Shown: piece by piece, positions 52,329-61,690 of the stretch | How positions within the stretch are numbered: position 1 is the first letter of the stretch | How the letters are laid out: the number at the start of each line of letters is the position of its first letter | Position numbers and translations under genes: made by a program | From: Methylocystis echinoides | Lineage (GTDB): Bacteria; Pseudomonadota; Alphaproteobacteria; Rhizobiales; Beijerinckiaceae | DNA: 64,000 bases | NCBI RefSeq assembly: GCF_027923385.1 | Contig: NZ_BSEC01000001.1 | Span: 1,872,501 to 1,936,500 of the forward strand | Direction: 5' to 3' | Notes under the pieces: generated by a model | Told to the model about the DNA's origin: nothing | Databases searched by the model: none | What the model saw: only the letters and a program-made list of their open reading frames with translations

Positions 52329-53495
52329 CTATTTCTTCAACTTCGCACAAACTCCCTGCGCCAGCGCCAGCAGCTGCCTGTCGCTTCCACGCCGGCCAAC
52401 CAGCGACAGCCCTACCGGCGCATCCTTCGTTGGCAGGGGCAGGCTGATTTGCGGCAGCGAGAAATAGCTCGCGATGAGAAAGAGCCGCATCATCTGGTAG
52501 CGCCGCACGTCGAGCTGTTCGTCGCTCTCATTGAGCAGGGGGGAACGAAACGGCGCCGTCGGCATCACCAGAAATCCCTGCTCGCCAAGCAGCGCGTCGA
52601 TGCGTCCCCGCGTCTCCTCCCGAAAGGCCTCCGCCGCCTTCTTCTGATCCAGCGTGACTGCCGAGGCGAAGGCGAAGCGCTCCTCGACGCCCTTGCCGAA
52701 ATGGGGATGTTCCGAGGTGATCCAGGCGCCATGCGACGCCCAGGCCTCATGCGCCTGCAGATTGCGAAAATGAGCGAGCGCGGTCTTGAAGAAATCCTCG
52801 TCGAGCCGACCCTCCCGCCATCGCCCCGTCTTCAACATGTCGATCGCGGGCGCGGCGGCTCCGGCGAAGGACGCGCCGACATTGCTGAAGGCGTCGGCGA
52901 GCAGCACGGCTTCCTCAAATCCGCCATGGTCGCCGTCGCGCGGCAGCAGAACGTCGCCGACCTCGATCATGCGGGCGACGTCGCGGGCGAACCAGCCGAT
53001 CACATCCAGCGAGGGCGCAAGCGGCACGACGCCGTCCATCGGCACCGCGCCGTGAGACGAGCGGAAGCCGAATATGCCGCAAAACGCCGCTGGCGCGCGG
53101 CAGGAGCCGGCGGTGTCCGTGCCGATGGCGAAATTTACAAGGCCCGCCGCGACGGCGACAGCCGAACCCGACGAGGAGCCGCCGGGATGGCGCTCCGGCG
53201 CCGCCGGGTTGATCGGCGCGCCGAAATGGGGATTGGCGCCCATGAGACTGTAGGCCATCTCATCCATATGCGTCTTGCCGACAAGCCGCGCGCCGGCGCC
53301 GAGCAGCCTGTCGACGACCGCCGCATTGACGCGCGCCGGCGCGTGGGTCGACGCCCACTGCGGATGGCCGTTTGTCGAAACGCGCCCGGCGACGTCGATA
53401 TTCTCCTTGACGACAAAGGTGGCGCCGGCAAGCGGGCCGGGATGGTCCGCGCCTTCGTTGAGGACAAGTGAGATCGCGCCCAGTCCGGCATTCAT
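52329..53495 (-). CDS. Amidase signature family hydrolase
   Basis: A 388-residue amidase. The Ser-cisSer-Lys triad can be placed at K30 (FVVKENIDVAG), S107 (GGSSSGSAVAVAAG) and nucleophile S131 (GTDTAGSCRAPAAFCG). It is shorter than typical (450-500) and lacks some C-terminal part, but the core is complete. It starts at ATG 53495, 18 bp after the stop of an acyl-CoA synthetase gene on the same strand, so the two are probably cotranscribed. The substrate (amide, carbamate or acyl-amino acid) is unknown. Confidence 0.88.
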   Translation of the reverse strand: MNAGLGAISLVLNEGADHPGPLAGATFVVKENIDVAGRVSTNGHPQWASTHAPARVNAAVVDRLLGAGARLVGKTHMDEMAYSLMGANPHFGAPINPAAPERHPGGSSSGSAVAVAAGLVNFAIGTDTAGSCRAPAAFCGIFGFRSSHGAVPMDGVVPLAPSLDVIGWFARDVARMIEVGDVLLPRDGDHGGFEEAVLLADAFSNVGASFAGAAAPAIDMLKTGRWREGRLDEDFFKTALAHFRNLQAHEAWASHGAWITSEHPHFGKGVEERFAFASAVTLDQKKAAEAFREETRGRIDALLGEQGFLVMPTAPFRSPLLNESDEQLDVRRYQMMRLFLIASYFSLPQISLPLPTKDAPVGLSLVGRRGSDRQLLALAQGVCAKLKK

Positions 53496-53513
53496 GCGGC
53501 AACCTTTCGCGGC

Positions 53514-55265
53514 TCAGAAGGCAATGGCGCCGCCGATGATTTTCTCGTAAAGCGCCAAATCCAAGGCGAGATATATAGAGCCGCCCGGCGACGCGAAAAA
53601 GACAGGGTCGCGCCGCGTCCGCCGGGGATCGAATCCCTCACCGGCAAGCTCGCGCTTGCGATGCTTGAACGTCTCCGTCACTTCCAGCGCTGGCGCGATC
53701 CTCACGAAAAGCGGGCGGGCGTAGCTCGGCAGCCGCGCTGCGAGATGCGCATGAAGGCCAGCGAGATCGAAGCCCGCGTCCGGGACGATGGCGGCCATGC
53801 CGGCGCGGCCGTCACGGCCCGGGATTTCCACGCCATAGACGCTGACGTCGCGCACCCCCGGGTAAGAAGCGATCGCCTCCGCCACTTCGGCCGTCGACAC
53901 ATTCTCGCCCTTCCAGCGAAAACTGTCGCCGACGCGATCGACGAAATAGAAAAAGCCGCGCGCATCCTTGCGCATCAGATCGCCGCTGCGCATCCACGCG
54001 TCGCCCGGCTCGAAAACATCGCGCAGGATTTTCTTTTCCGAGGCGGCGCGGTCGAGATAGCCTTCGAAATCGTCCGCGATGCGGGCGATCGCCTCGCCCG
54101 CCTCATCGGCGGCGCAAGCGACGCAAAAACCATCCGGCCCCCGTGCCGGCGCCTCGGCCTCCTCGTCGAATTTCACCAGGCGCACGGACTGGCGGGCCCG
54201 CAGAAAGGCCGGTATCCGGCCGATCGCGCCCGGCTCGCCCTCAACATTATAGAGCGAGAAATTACTCTCCGTCGCCGCGTAAAATTCAAGAATGCGCGGG
54301 ATGCCGAAACGCTGCTGGAAGATGGGCCAGACATCGGGCCGCAGTCCATTGCCGATCGCCATGCGCAGCCGGTGACGCCCTTCCTCGGCCGACGGCGCGG
54401 CATGGACGAGATAGCGGCAGAGCTCGCCGATATACTGGAACAGCGTGCACTCATGTTTCACGATATCGGGCCAGAAGGCGCTCGCCGAAAAGCGCTCGCG
54501 CAGCAGGACAGAGCCGCCGCCGAGCAGCGTCGCCCAGACGGCGACGACGCCGCCAACGGAATGATAGAGCGGCAGGCAATTGTACATGCGGTCCTGCGGC
54601 GTGACGTCGATCAGCCCCTGAAACCACAGCGCCCAACTCAGGATGCGCCGATGAGAGACGATCGCGGCCTTTGGCAGGCCCGTTGTGCCAGATGTATAAA
54701 TGTAAAGCGCGTGATCTTCGAGCGTGGGGCGCTCTGTCGGAGGGAGATCGAGCGGGCGCGCGGATTGCGCGTCCAGTCGCGCGACGAAGGCAGCGTCGTG
54801 CACGAACAGTCGAACGTCTTCGAGCTCTGGCGGCAGCTCCGCGCAGGCCGTCGCGAAGCGCGTCCCGCACAGGATCACGCGGGGCGCCGCGATGCGGATG
54901 CAATGAGTGAGCGCCGCGCCGGTCAGATTGTGATTGATCAGCGCCGTCACGACGCCAATGCGGGAGAGGCCCAGCCAGATCGCGATATAGTCGGCGCGCC
55001 CCTCCATCACCAGCGCGACCGCATCGCCCTTGTGAAGCCCCTGCGAAATCGCCCACCGCGCATAGTGTAGCGAGCGGGCGGCGAGGCCCCCGAATGTAAA
55101 AGTTTCAGAGTCGGAGAGAAGCGCAATTGCATCGGGGCGGGCGCGCGCCACTTCGTCGAACGCGTCGGGCAATGTGCGGGCAGGGTTCTCCCCGATCCGC
55201 GCGGTCAGCTTCAGTGCGCGCAGCCAGTCTTTGTTAACCGAACCACCAGATGCTTCCGCTGTCAT
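53514..55265 (-). CDS. Acyl-CoA synthetase, FATP/long-chain type
   Basis: A 583-residue adenylate-forming enzyme from ATG 55265 (MTAEASGGSVNKDWLRALKL); upstream in-frame ATGs give low-complexity additions. The AMP-binding motif is YIYTSGTTGLPKAAIVSHR, followed by the A5-type EFYAATESNFSLYNVEG. The C-terminal RSGDLMRKDARGFFYFVDR and SFRWKGENVSTAEV are typical of long-chain (fatty-acid-transport-protein-like) acyl-CoA ligases. It is paired with the downstream amidase and divergent from metY. It might supply an acyl group to neighbouring enzymes. Confidence 0.88.
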   Translation of the reverse strand: MTAEASGGSVNKDWLRALKLTARIGENPARTLPDAFDEVARARPDAIALLSDSETFTFGGLAARSLHYARWAISQGLHKGDAVALVMEGRADYIAIWLGLSRIGVVTALINHNLTGAALTHCIRIAAPRVILCGTRFATACAELPPELEDVRLFVHDAAFVARLDAQSARPLDLPPTERPTLEDHALYIYTSGTTGLPKAAIVSHRRILSWALWFQGLIDVTPQDRMYNCLPLYHSVGGVVAVWATLLGGGSVLLRERFSASAFWPDIVKHECTLFQYIGELCRYLVHAAPSAEEGRHRLRMAIGNGLRPDVWPIFQQRFGIPRILEFYAATESNFSLYNVEGEPGAIGRIPAFLRARQSVRLVKFDEEAEAPARGPDGFCVACAADEAGEAIARIADDFEGYLDRAASEKKILRDVFEPGDAWMRSGDLMRKDARGFFYFVDRVGDSFRWKGENVSTAEVAEAIASYPGVRDVSVYGVEIPGRDGRAGMAAIVPDAGFDLAGLHAHLAARLPSYARPLFVRIAPALEVTETFKHRKRELAGEGFDPRRTRRDPVFFASPGGSIYLALDLALYEKIIGGAIAF

Positions 55266-55462
55266 CGATCCGCCCGCTTCAGTGATGCGCATCAGCACAA
55301 ATAGGCGTGTGATCATGAATAATTCGAAAAGTCGCCGCTGCGTCCGCCGCTCTGTGGCGGGAAAGCGTCCTGCCGCAGCTCCGCAAGTCTCATGGATGTT
55401 TAAAGAATCCAACCCATCCTGTCGACAGTGCGTAGACTTTCTGCGCGTCGACGAGGCGGTTC

Positions 55463-56761
55463 ATGCGTAAAGAAACCATTGCGGTGCATGGCGGTTATGA
55501 TGGCGACCCGGCGACGCGTGCGGTTGCCGTGCCGATCTATCAGACGGTGGCCTATGAGTTCGACAGCGCCGATCACGCCGCCGCGCTGTTCGATCTCGAA
55601 CAGGAAGGTTTTCGCTACAGTCGAATCTCCAATCCGACGACGGCGGTGCTGGAGCGCCGCGTGGCGCAACTCGAAGGGGGCGTCGGCGCGCTCGCGGTCG
55701 CCAGCGGGCAGGCGGCGCTTTACTACGCTTTCGCCAATGTCGCTGATGCCGGCGGCAATATCGTCTCCGCCCCCACCCTTTACGGGACGACCCACACCTT
55801 GCTCCAGCATGTGATGGCGCGGCAGGGCGTCTCGGTTCGCTTCGCGCGCAGCGAGGCGCCCGAGGATATGGCGGCGGCGATCGACGCGCAAACGAAAGCG
55901 CTGTTTTGCGAGAGCGTCGGCAATCCCGCCGGCAATATCTGCGACGTGGCCGCGCTCGCCGGCGTCGCGCATGCGCATGGCGCGCCGCTGATCGTCGACA
56001 ATACGGTCGCAACGCCCATTCTTCTGCGTCCGATCGAGCACGGCGCCGACATCGTCGTGCATTCGCTGACGAAATTCATCGGTGGGCATGGCGCGACAAT
56101 GGGCGGCGCCATTGTCGATGGCGGACGCTTTCCCTGGCGAAACTATCCCGAACGCTTCCCCGCGTTCAATCAACCGGACGCCTCCTATCACGGTCTTGTT
56201 TACGTCGACCGCTTTGGAGAGGGCGCCTTCATCGCCCGCGCCCGCAGCGTTTACCAGAGAACGACCGGCGCCGTGCTCCCGCCCATGAGCGCGTTTCTGC
56301 TGTTGCAAGGGGTCGAGACGCTCGCCTTGCGGATCGAGCGTCATGTTGCGAATGCGCGCCGGATCGCCGAGTTCCTGCGCGACGATCCGCGCGTCGCCTG
56401 GGTGAATTACGCCGGCTTTCCGGAGAGCCCGCATCACGCGCTGGCGCAGAAATATTTCGATGGCGCGGCGCCGTCGCTGCTCACCTTCGGTGTGAAGGGC
56501 GGGCTCCAGGCCGGCAAGCGCCTCTATGATTCACTGCGCATCATCAAGCGGCTCGTCAATATCGGAGACGCCAGATCTCTCGCCTGCCATCCGGCGTCGA
56601 CGACGCATCGTCAGATGTCGCGCGACGAGCAGACGCGGGCCGGCGTGACGCCCGAAATGCTTCGGCTGAGCATCGGAATCGAGCATGTGGACGATCTGAT
56701 CGAGGATCTCGACCATGCGCTGGCGGCGGCGGCCTTGCCATTCCGGGAGGCGGCGGAATAA
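55463..56761 (+). CDS. metY: O-acetylhomoserine sulfhydrylase (homocysteine synthase)
   Basis: A 432-residue Cys/Met-metabolism PLP enzyme. The PLP lysine is K204 in [43 protein letters not shown] and [17 protein letters not shown] are family motifs. It forms homocysteine from O-acetylhomoserine and sulfide, so it works directly with the acyltransferase encoded next. The stop overlaps the next gene's ATG (TAATG). I looked for a SAM riboswitch in the upstream 200 bp and did not find one. Confidence 0.94.
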   Translation: MRKETIAVHGGYDGDPATRAVAVPIYQTVAYEFDSADHAAALFDLEQEGFRYSRISNPTTAVLERRVAQLEGGVGALAVASGQAALYYAFANVADAGGNIVSAPTLYGTTHTLLQHVMARQGVSVRFARSEAPEDMAAAIDAQTKALFCESVGNPAGNICDVAALAGVAHAHGAPLIVDNTVATPILLRPIEHGADIVVHSLTKFIGGHGATMGGAIVDGGRFPWRNYPERFPAFNQPDASYHGLVYVDRFGEGAFIARARSVYQRTTGAVLPPMSAFLLLQGVETLALRIERHVANARRIAEFLRDDPRVAWVNYAGFPESPHHALAQKYFDGAAPSLLTFGVKGGLQAGKRLYDSLRIIKRLVNIGDARSLACHPASTTHRQMSRDEQTRAGVTPEMLRLSIGIEHVDDLIEDLDHALAAAALPFREAAE

Positions 56762-57681
56762 TGCGTCCGCTGGAGATCGCCTTCGTCAACAACATGCCCG
56801 ATGCGGCGCTCGCCTCGACGCATGCGCAGTTCTCCCGCCTGCTGCGCGCGGCCGCCGGTGAGCGCGACGTCACGCTGCGCGGTTACACTTTGCCGGGACA
56901 GGAGCGGGGCGAAGCGGCGCGCCGCTATCTGGCCGGGACGTACGACCCGGTTACCGCGCTTTATCGACGCGGCGCGGACGCCATCATCGTCACCGGCTGC
57001 GAACCCCGCGCGGCGCGCCTCCCGGACGAGCCTTATTGGCCACACCTTACCAGGCTCGTGGATTGGGCGCGCGATCATACGACCGCGGCGATCTGGTCCT
57101 GCCTCGCCGCCCATGCGGCCGCGCTGCATCTTGCCGAAATCGAGCGCCAGCCTGCGCCCCGCAAGATCAGTGGGATTTACCGGTTCGCATGTCTGGAAAC
57201 GGAGTGGGCGCGCAGAGAGGCAGCGGAGATCATCGTCCCGCACTCCCGCTACAATGGTCTGCCCCGAGCGGAGCTCGAGCGGACAGGCTTTCGCATCGGC
57301 TCCTGGTCGGCCGAAGCCGGCGTCGACATGTTCTGGCGCGAGGAGCCGAGCCTTTTCGTGTTTCTGCAGGGCCATCCCGAATATGACGGCGATACGCTCC
57401 TGAAGGAATATCGTCGGGACGTGATCCGCTTCCTCGCGGGAAAGAGACCCGATTACCCTGACGCGCCCGAACATTTCTTTTCGGGGGACAATGCTTCAGG
57501 CTTGCGTGCGTTGAAGAGCCGCGTCGAGGCCGGTGCGGAGCGGGATCCGATTGGCGCGCTTACGGACATCATCGGCGCTGAACCATGTGCGCAGCAATGG
57601 GCAGGCGACGCGCGCGGACTTTTTCAGGGCTGGTTGACGGCCATTGGCGCGAGAAGCGGCGACCACCGTCGAAGCGCATGA
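56761..57681 (+). CDS. metA: Homoserine O-acyltransferase, MetA family
   Basis: A 306-residue class I glutamine-amidotransferase-like acyltransferase. The catalytic set is C114 (IWSCLAAHAAAL), H205 and E207 (FLQGHPEYDGDTL), equivalent to Cys142/His235/Glu237 of E. coli MetA. It starts [20 protein letters not shown]. Being coupled to metY, whose usual substrate is O-acetylhomoserine, suggests that it uses acetyl-CoA, although the family is often annotated as succinyltransferase. It provides the activated homoserine for direct sulfhydrylation to homocysteine. Confidence 0.88.
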   Translation: MRPLEIAFVNNMPDAALASTHAQFSRLLRAAAGERDVTLRGYTLPGQERGEAARRYLAGTYDPVTALYRRGADAIIVTGCEPRAARLPDEPYWPHLTRLVDWARDHTTAAIWSCLAAHAAALHLAEIERQPAPRKISGIYRFACLETEWARREAAEIIVPHSRYNGLPRAELERTGFRIGSWSAEAGVDMFWREEPSLFVFLQGHPEYDGDTLLKEYRRDVIRFLAGKRPDYPDAPEHFFSGDNASGLRALKSRVEAGAERDPIGALTDIIGAEPCAQQWAGDARGLFQGWLTAIGARSGDHRRSA

Positions 57682-57715
57682 AAGTGGCGGCGCCCGCGGA
57701 CGCCGCCGATCCCTC

Positions 57716-57970
57716 TCAATGCCTCAGTTCCCGTACGAGAGACTCAATACTCTCGATCGTGCGGAAGTTTGCCGGGACGAGCTTCGATGGCGGAATCGTC
57801 AGATCGAACTCGGCTTCGATCGACAGCATCAGATTGACCATCTGCATGGATGTCAGGCCCAGTTCGCGCAGGTCCTGATGGCGGGCAATGCTGTCGGGAT
57901 TACCAATCAAGGGACAAAGAAGAGACTGAATCCGGCCATCGGTTTCAGGTTGCGATACGCTCATGACCAT
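57716..57970 (-). CDS. Stand-alone carrier protein (acyl/peptidyl carrier type)
   Basis: An 84-residue ACP-fold protein. The phosphopantetheine serine is S41 in ELGLTSMQMVNLML; RELGLTSMQ replaces the usual DSL with TS, similar to the small carrier proteins that partner amino acid:[carrier protein] ligases. Helices lie around it, ending IESIESLVRELRH. It starts at ATG 57970 (another ATG two codons in). It is divergent from, and so likely co-regulated with, the dehydrogenase-ligase operon at 58149. It is expected to carry an aminoacyl thioester. Confidence 0.88.
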   Translation of the reverse strand: MVMSVSQPETDGRIQSLLCPLIGNPDSIARHQDLRELGLTSMQMVNLMLSIEAEFDLTIPPSKLVPANFRTIESIESLVRELRH

Positions 57971-58148
57971 ACTCCAACATGAATTGGCGATGGTTAGAAT
58001 TTTAAGCGGACACCCGTCAACGCATTGAAAGGAAATTGCATTGCATTCTCCAGATTAACCTTGATCCTCGCAATTTTTCCATTGAATGGGATTGTTAAGT
58101 CCATCTGCCTAGCTTGAGCTCCGTTCACACATGAACAGGGGGCCGACA

Positions 58149-59366
58149 ATGGCTTTGGCGGAGAATGTCGCGAAGGGCGTCGCCGACGAAACGCCCGATT
58201 CTTTAGATGATTTTACAGCCCGCATCGACGCGGCGGTCGCGGTCGCGGCCCGATATGCGGACGCAGTCGATCGGGAATCCCGCTTTCCGTCCGAGGCCTT
58301 CGCCGAATTGAAGGCGCAGAAGCTCCTCGGCGTTCTTTTGACGCCCGCTTTTGGCGGCGAAGGACGCAGCGTCGCGGACGCCGCGCAGGTCTGCTATGCG
58401 CTGGGCAAGGTGTGCTCATCAACGTCGATGATTTATGCGATGCATTCGGCGAATGTCGCCTGCATCTCAAATCACCAGGACGGCAACGATCATTATCTGT
58501 CCTGTCTGCGACGCGTCGGCGTTCACCAGATGTTGCTGGCGTCGTCGACGACCGAAGGCGCCAGCGGGGCCAATGTGCGCTCGAGCGCCGCCGCGATCAT
58601 CGCGTCTGGAGAGGACATCACCCTGACGCGCGACGCTTCGGTCGTTTCCTATGGCGCCGCGGCGGACGCAATCGTGACGACGGCGCGCCGCTCGCCGGAA
58701 TCCCTTCCCGGCGATCAGGTTCTCGCTCTTTTCTTCAGGGACGACTACGCGCTCGAGCAGACGTCCAAATGGGACGTCATGGGGATGCGGGGCACCTGCA
58801 GCGAGGGCTTCCGCCTCATCGCAAGGGCGCGCAAGGAACAGGTGCTGTCGCAGCCCTACGACATCATTCACAAGCGCTCGATGGTGCCCGTCACACATCT
58901 GCTGTGGGCGGCGTGCTGGGCCGGCGTCGCGGCCGGCGCGGTGAGCCGGGCGCAGACCTTCGTGCGCACTGTCGCCCGTGCGCAAAAGGGCGCGCTTCCG
59001 CCGGGCGCCCCCTTCGCGACACAGGCGTCGCTCAGTCTCATGGCGCTCGTCAATCTCGTGGACTCCGCGATCGGTGATTATCTGGCGCGGGCGCGTGACG
59101 CCGAGGCGCTCGAAGAGATCGCCTTCCAGACGTCTCTCAATCTCCTGAAGGTCTCGGCGTCTGAATTCTCGATTGCAACGGTCATGCACGCCTTCAACGC
59201 CTGCGGAATCGCGGGCTACCGCAACGACAGTCCGACGAGCGTCGCCCGGCCGCTGCGCGACATTCTGTCTTCCGCGATCATGATCAACAACAACCGAATC
59301 CTCGCCAATGTCGCGACCTCCTGCCTCATCGGCGGGGTGCCGGATTCGATCGTCAAGAGACGCTAG
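58149..59366 (+). CDS. Acyl-CoA dehydrogenase-like flavoprotein
   Basis: A 405-residue ACAD-fold protein from ATG 58149, with AGGGGG seven bases upstream; an ATG at 58131 adds six residues. The N-terminal helical domain, middle beta domain with LLASSTTEGASGANV, and C-terminal helices (RAQTFVRTVARAQKG, GIAGYRNDSPTSVAR) fit the family. In clusters with carrier proteins, such enzymes oxidise aminoacyl or acyl thioesters on the carrier rather than CoA. Here it is the first gene of an operon with an amino acid:[carrier protein] ligase. Substrate inferred. Confidence 0.85.
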   Translation: MALAENVAKGVADETPDSLDDFTARIDAAVAVAARYADAVDRESRFPSEAFAELKAQKLLGVLLTPAFGGEGRSVADAAQVCYALGKVCSSTSMIYAMHSANVACISNHQDGNDHYLSCLRRVGVHQMLLASSTTEGASGANVRSSAAAIIASGEDITLTRDASVVSYGAAADAIVTTARRSPESLPGDQVLALFFRDDYALEQTSKWDVMGMRGTCSEGFRLIARARKEQVLSQPYDIIHKRSMVPVTHLLWAACWAGVAAGAVSRAQTFVRTVARAQKGALPPGAPFATQASLSLMALVNLVDSAIGDYLARARDAEALEEIAFQTSLNLLKVSASEFSIATVMHAFNACGIAGYRNDSPTSVARPLRDILSSAIMINNNRILANVATSCLIGGVPDSIVKRR

Positions 59367-59379
59367 AGGGAACGAGACA

Positions 59380-60282
59380 ATGCGAACTCTCACCAAAGAC
59401 AGGGCGCTCGTCGAAAAGCTCTTCCATCCCATGGGCGTGGACGGCGTTTATGCCCGAAGCCAGCAATATGAGGATGTGGTTCAGGCGCTGCAGGCGCTGA
59501 TTTCGCGCCGACGCCCAGCCGGCGCTGAAGTGCTTCGCTTTCCGCCGGTCATGAGCGGTCGTCAGCTCGAGAAGCAGGGGTATCTCAACAGCTTTCCCCA
59601 GCTCCTCGGCTGCGTCTGCTGCCTGCATGGGTCGGATGCGGAAATCGGCGCGGCGGTGGAGGAGGCGAACAGGGGCGCCGACTGGACGTTGCAGACAAGT
59701 TCAGCCGACCTCGTCCTGAGCCCTGCCGCCTGTTATCCGGTTTACCCGCTCGCGGCGGAACGTGGAACCGTTCCAGAAAACGGTCTGCTTTTCGACGTTG
59801 CGGCGGATTGCTTTCGCCATGAACCGTCGCGCGACATCGATCGGTTTCAATCCTTCCGGATGCGTGAATTCGTCTGCATCGGCTCTCCGGCGAAGGTCGC
59901 GACGTTCCGCGACGAATGGATGGTGAGCGCGGTGTCGCTTGCCGCCGATCTGGGTCTGCCGCAGGAGATGGATCGCGCGAGCGACCCCTTCTTCGGACGC
60001 GTTGGCCAGTTGATGGCCGCAAATCAGGTCGAGCAGGCGCTGAAATTCGAATTGTTGATACCGGTGCGAAGCGAGGGCGGCCCAACCGCCTGCATGAGCT
60101 TCAATTATCATCGGGACCATTTCGGCAAGACCTGGACGCTGGTGCAGGAAGACGGGGAGACAGCGCATTCCGGCTGCGTCGCCTTTGGAATCGATCGCCT
60201 CGCGGTCGCGCTCTTCGCCAATCACGGGACAGATACGGGCGATTGGCCGGAAAGCGTCCGTGCCCTGCTGCGCCTGAACTGA
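59380..60282 (+). CDS. Amino acid:[carrier protein] ligase (seryl-tRNA-synthetase-like)
   Basis: A 300-residue class II aaRS-like enzyme, activating an amino acid and passing it to a carrier-protein phosphopantetheine instead of tRNA. Motif 2 is CFRHEPSRDIDRFQSFRMRE (144-163) and motif 3 is GCVAFGIDRLAVALF (265-279). It lacks the tRNA-binding N-terminal coiled coil of SerRS. Candidate zinc ligands C118, E163 and C266 are all 13 residues before those I recall for the Bradyrhizobium glycine enzyme (C131, E176, C279). Known relatives prefer glycine or alanine; specificity here is unknown. It starts 13 bp after the dehydrogenase gene. Confidence 0.92.
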   Translation: MRTLTKDRALVEKLFHPMGVDGVYARSQQYEDVVQALQALISRRRPAGAEVLRFPPVMSGRQLEKQGYLNSFPQLLGCVCCLHGSDAEIGAAVEEANRGADWTLQTSSADLVLSPAACYPVYPLAAERGTVPENGLLFDVAADCFRHEPSRDIDRFQSFRMREFVCIGSPAKVATFRDEWMVSAVSLAADLGLPQEMDRASDPFFGRVGQLMAANQVEQALKFELLIPVRSEGGPTACMSFNYHRDHFGKTWTLVQEDGETAHSGCVAFGIDRLAVALFANHGTDTGDWPESVRALLRLN

Positions 60283-60303
60283 CGTTCTCTCGGAGGAAAT
60301 GCG

Positions 60304-60768
60304 ATGACGAAGGGTGATGACGCGATTTTATTCTCTCGGGGCGCCGACGTTCGGATGACATCCTGCCCGATCAATCCGTCATGGGTGATCGAGGGCGCGC
60401 CGGTCGCGCGCAATTTCATTCTCTCCCAAAGCCTCGACGGTTCGGCGACAGGGCTGCTCTGGGATTGCACCAAGGGCGTCTTCAACTGGCATTATGACAT
60501 CGACGAAACGGTGTATGTTCTGGAGGGCGGCGCGCGCATAACGGACGATGATGGCGTTGAGCACAACATCGGCCCTGGCGATCACGTGCTGTTTCGCGCC
60601 GGCTCGCACGCCGTCTGGCGCGTCGACGACTACATTCGGAAAGTGGCGTTCTGTCGCAATCCCGTTCCCGCGCCCCTGCTGCTCATCGCGCGCATTTTCC
60701 GCAAGCTCGTCAAAATCACGGGATTTGGCGGGAAAGCCTCGCCGACGCCCGCAATGTTTGGCGGATAG
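60304..60768 (+). CDS. Cupin domain protein
   Basis: A 154-residue single cupin from ATG 60304, preceded by GGAGG. The beta-barrel motif is FNWHYDIDETVYVLEGGARI, with GDHVLFRAGSHAVWRVD. The first motif has H60-type and E67-type ligands in HYDIDETVYVLEG and the second H in SHAVWR. This resembles the Cupin_3/ureidoglycine-aminohydrolase type. The C-terminal ~35 residues are hydrophobic and basic (LLLIARIFRKLVKITGF). In this operon it may isomerise or hydrolyse a carrier-bound or free intermediate; function unknown. Confidence 0.85.
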   Translation: MTKGDDAILFSRGADVRMTSCPINPSWVIEGAPVARNFILSQSLDGSATGLLWDCTKGVFNWHYDIDETVYVLEGGARITDDDGVEHNIGPGDHVLFRAGSHAVWRVDDYIRKVAFCRNPVPAPLLLIARIFRKLVKITGFGGKASPTPAMFGG

Positions 60769-60777
60769 GAGGAGCCG

Positions 60778-61671
60778 ATGACTGCGCCCGGCGCCCGTGT
60801 CCTGTCGCGAACCTGGACTTTTTTCGACGGCCAGTGGCGCGAGGGCAATACGCCCATTCTTGGCTCCCGTTCGCACGGCGCCTGGCTTGGTTCGACGGTC
60901 TTCGACGGCGCGCGCGCTTTTGAAGGCGTGACGCCGGATCTCGATTGCCACCTTGCGCGCGTCAACCGTTCGGCGGAAGCGATGTGGCTTGATCCGGTTG
61001 TGACGCTGGATCAATGGCGCACACTGGCGCTCGAGGGACTGAAGCGCTTCGCGGGGAATGCGCAGCTCTATATTCGCCCGATGTATTGGGCGGAGGAGGG
61101 GCTCGGCGGCGGGGTGCGCTTCGATCCGGCGTCAACGAACTGGTGCCTGGCGATTTACGAAGCGCCGATGCCGACGCCAAATGGCGGCGCGATCACGCTC
61201 TCGCCGTTCCGTCGCCCCAGCGCAGAGGTCGCGCCGGTGGGCGCGAAGGCGAGCTGCCACTATGCGAATGGCGCCCGCGCGCTCATCGAGGCGTCGCGGC
61301 GCGGCTTCGATAATTGTCTTATGTGTGATCTTCTGGGAAACATTGCGGAATTCGCAAATTCCAACGCTTTTCTGGCGAAAGATGGCGTGGTCTTTACGCC
61401 CGCGCCGAACGGGACTTTTCTCAATGGCGTGACGCGTCAGCGCGTGATTGGATTGCTTCGGGCGGATGGCGTGGAGGTGATTGAGACGTCGCTGACCTAC
61501 GAGGATTTCCTCGGGGCCGACGAAATATTCTCAACCGGGAATTTTCAGAAGGTTGCGCCAATCGCCCGAATTGACGACAGGCGGCTGGAGTCGGGTCCGC
61601 TTTATCGGCGCGCCCGGTCGCTCTACTGGGATTTTGCCCACTCGCGCTCCGCAGCGCGCGCCGTAGCCTGA
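60778..61671 (+). CDS. Class IV aminotransferase (branched-chain aminotransferase-like)
   Basis: A 297-residue PLP enzyme: the PLP lysine is K157 in VGAKASCHYANGARA, with LGNIAEFANSNAFLA and the NGVTRQRVIGLLR region of BCAT/ADCL proteins. It starts with ATG at 60778 after AGGAG and ends 20 bp before the convergent ThDP enzyme gene. It could supply or remove the amino group of the pathway intermediate. It is the last gene of the dehydrogenase-ligase-cupin operon; substrate unknown. Confidence 0.9.
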   Translation: MTAPGARVLSRTWTFFDGQWREGNTPILGSRSHGAWLGSTVFDGARAFEGVTPDLDCHLARVNRSAEAMWLDPVVTLDQWRTLALEGLKRFAGNAQLYIRPMYWAEEGLGGGVRFDPASTNWCLAIYEAPMPTPNGGAITLSPFRRPSAEVAPVGAKASCHYANGARALIEASRRGFDNCLMCDLLGNIAEFANSNAFLAKDGVVFTPAPNGTFLNGVTRQRVIGLLRADGVEVIETSLTYEDFLGADEIFSTGNFQKVAPIARIDDRRLESGPLYRRARSLYWDFAHSRSAARAVA

Positions 61672-61690
61672 TCGGTCACAGCGTTTCCTT

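Noticed and set aside
55266..55462. Possible SAM-II riboswitch upstream of metY
   Set aside because: Some alphaproteobacterial met genes have one, but I could not find its conserved pairing or the A-rich pseudoknot sequence here.
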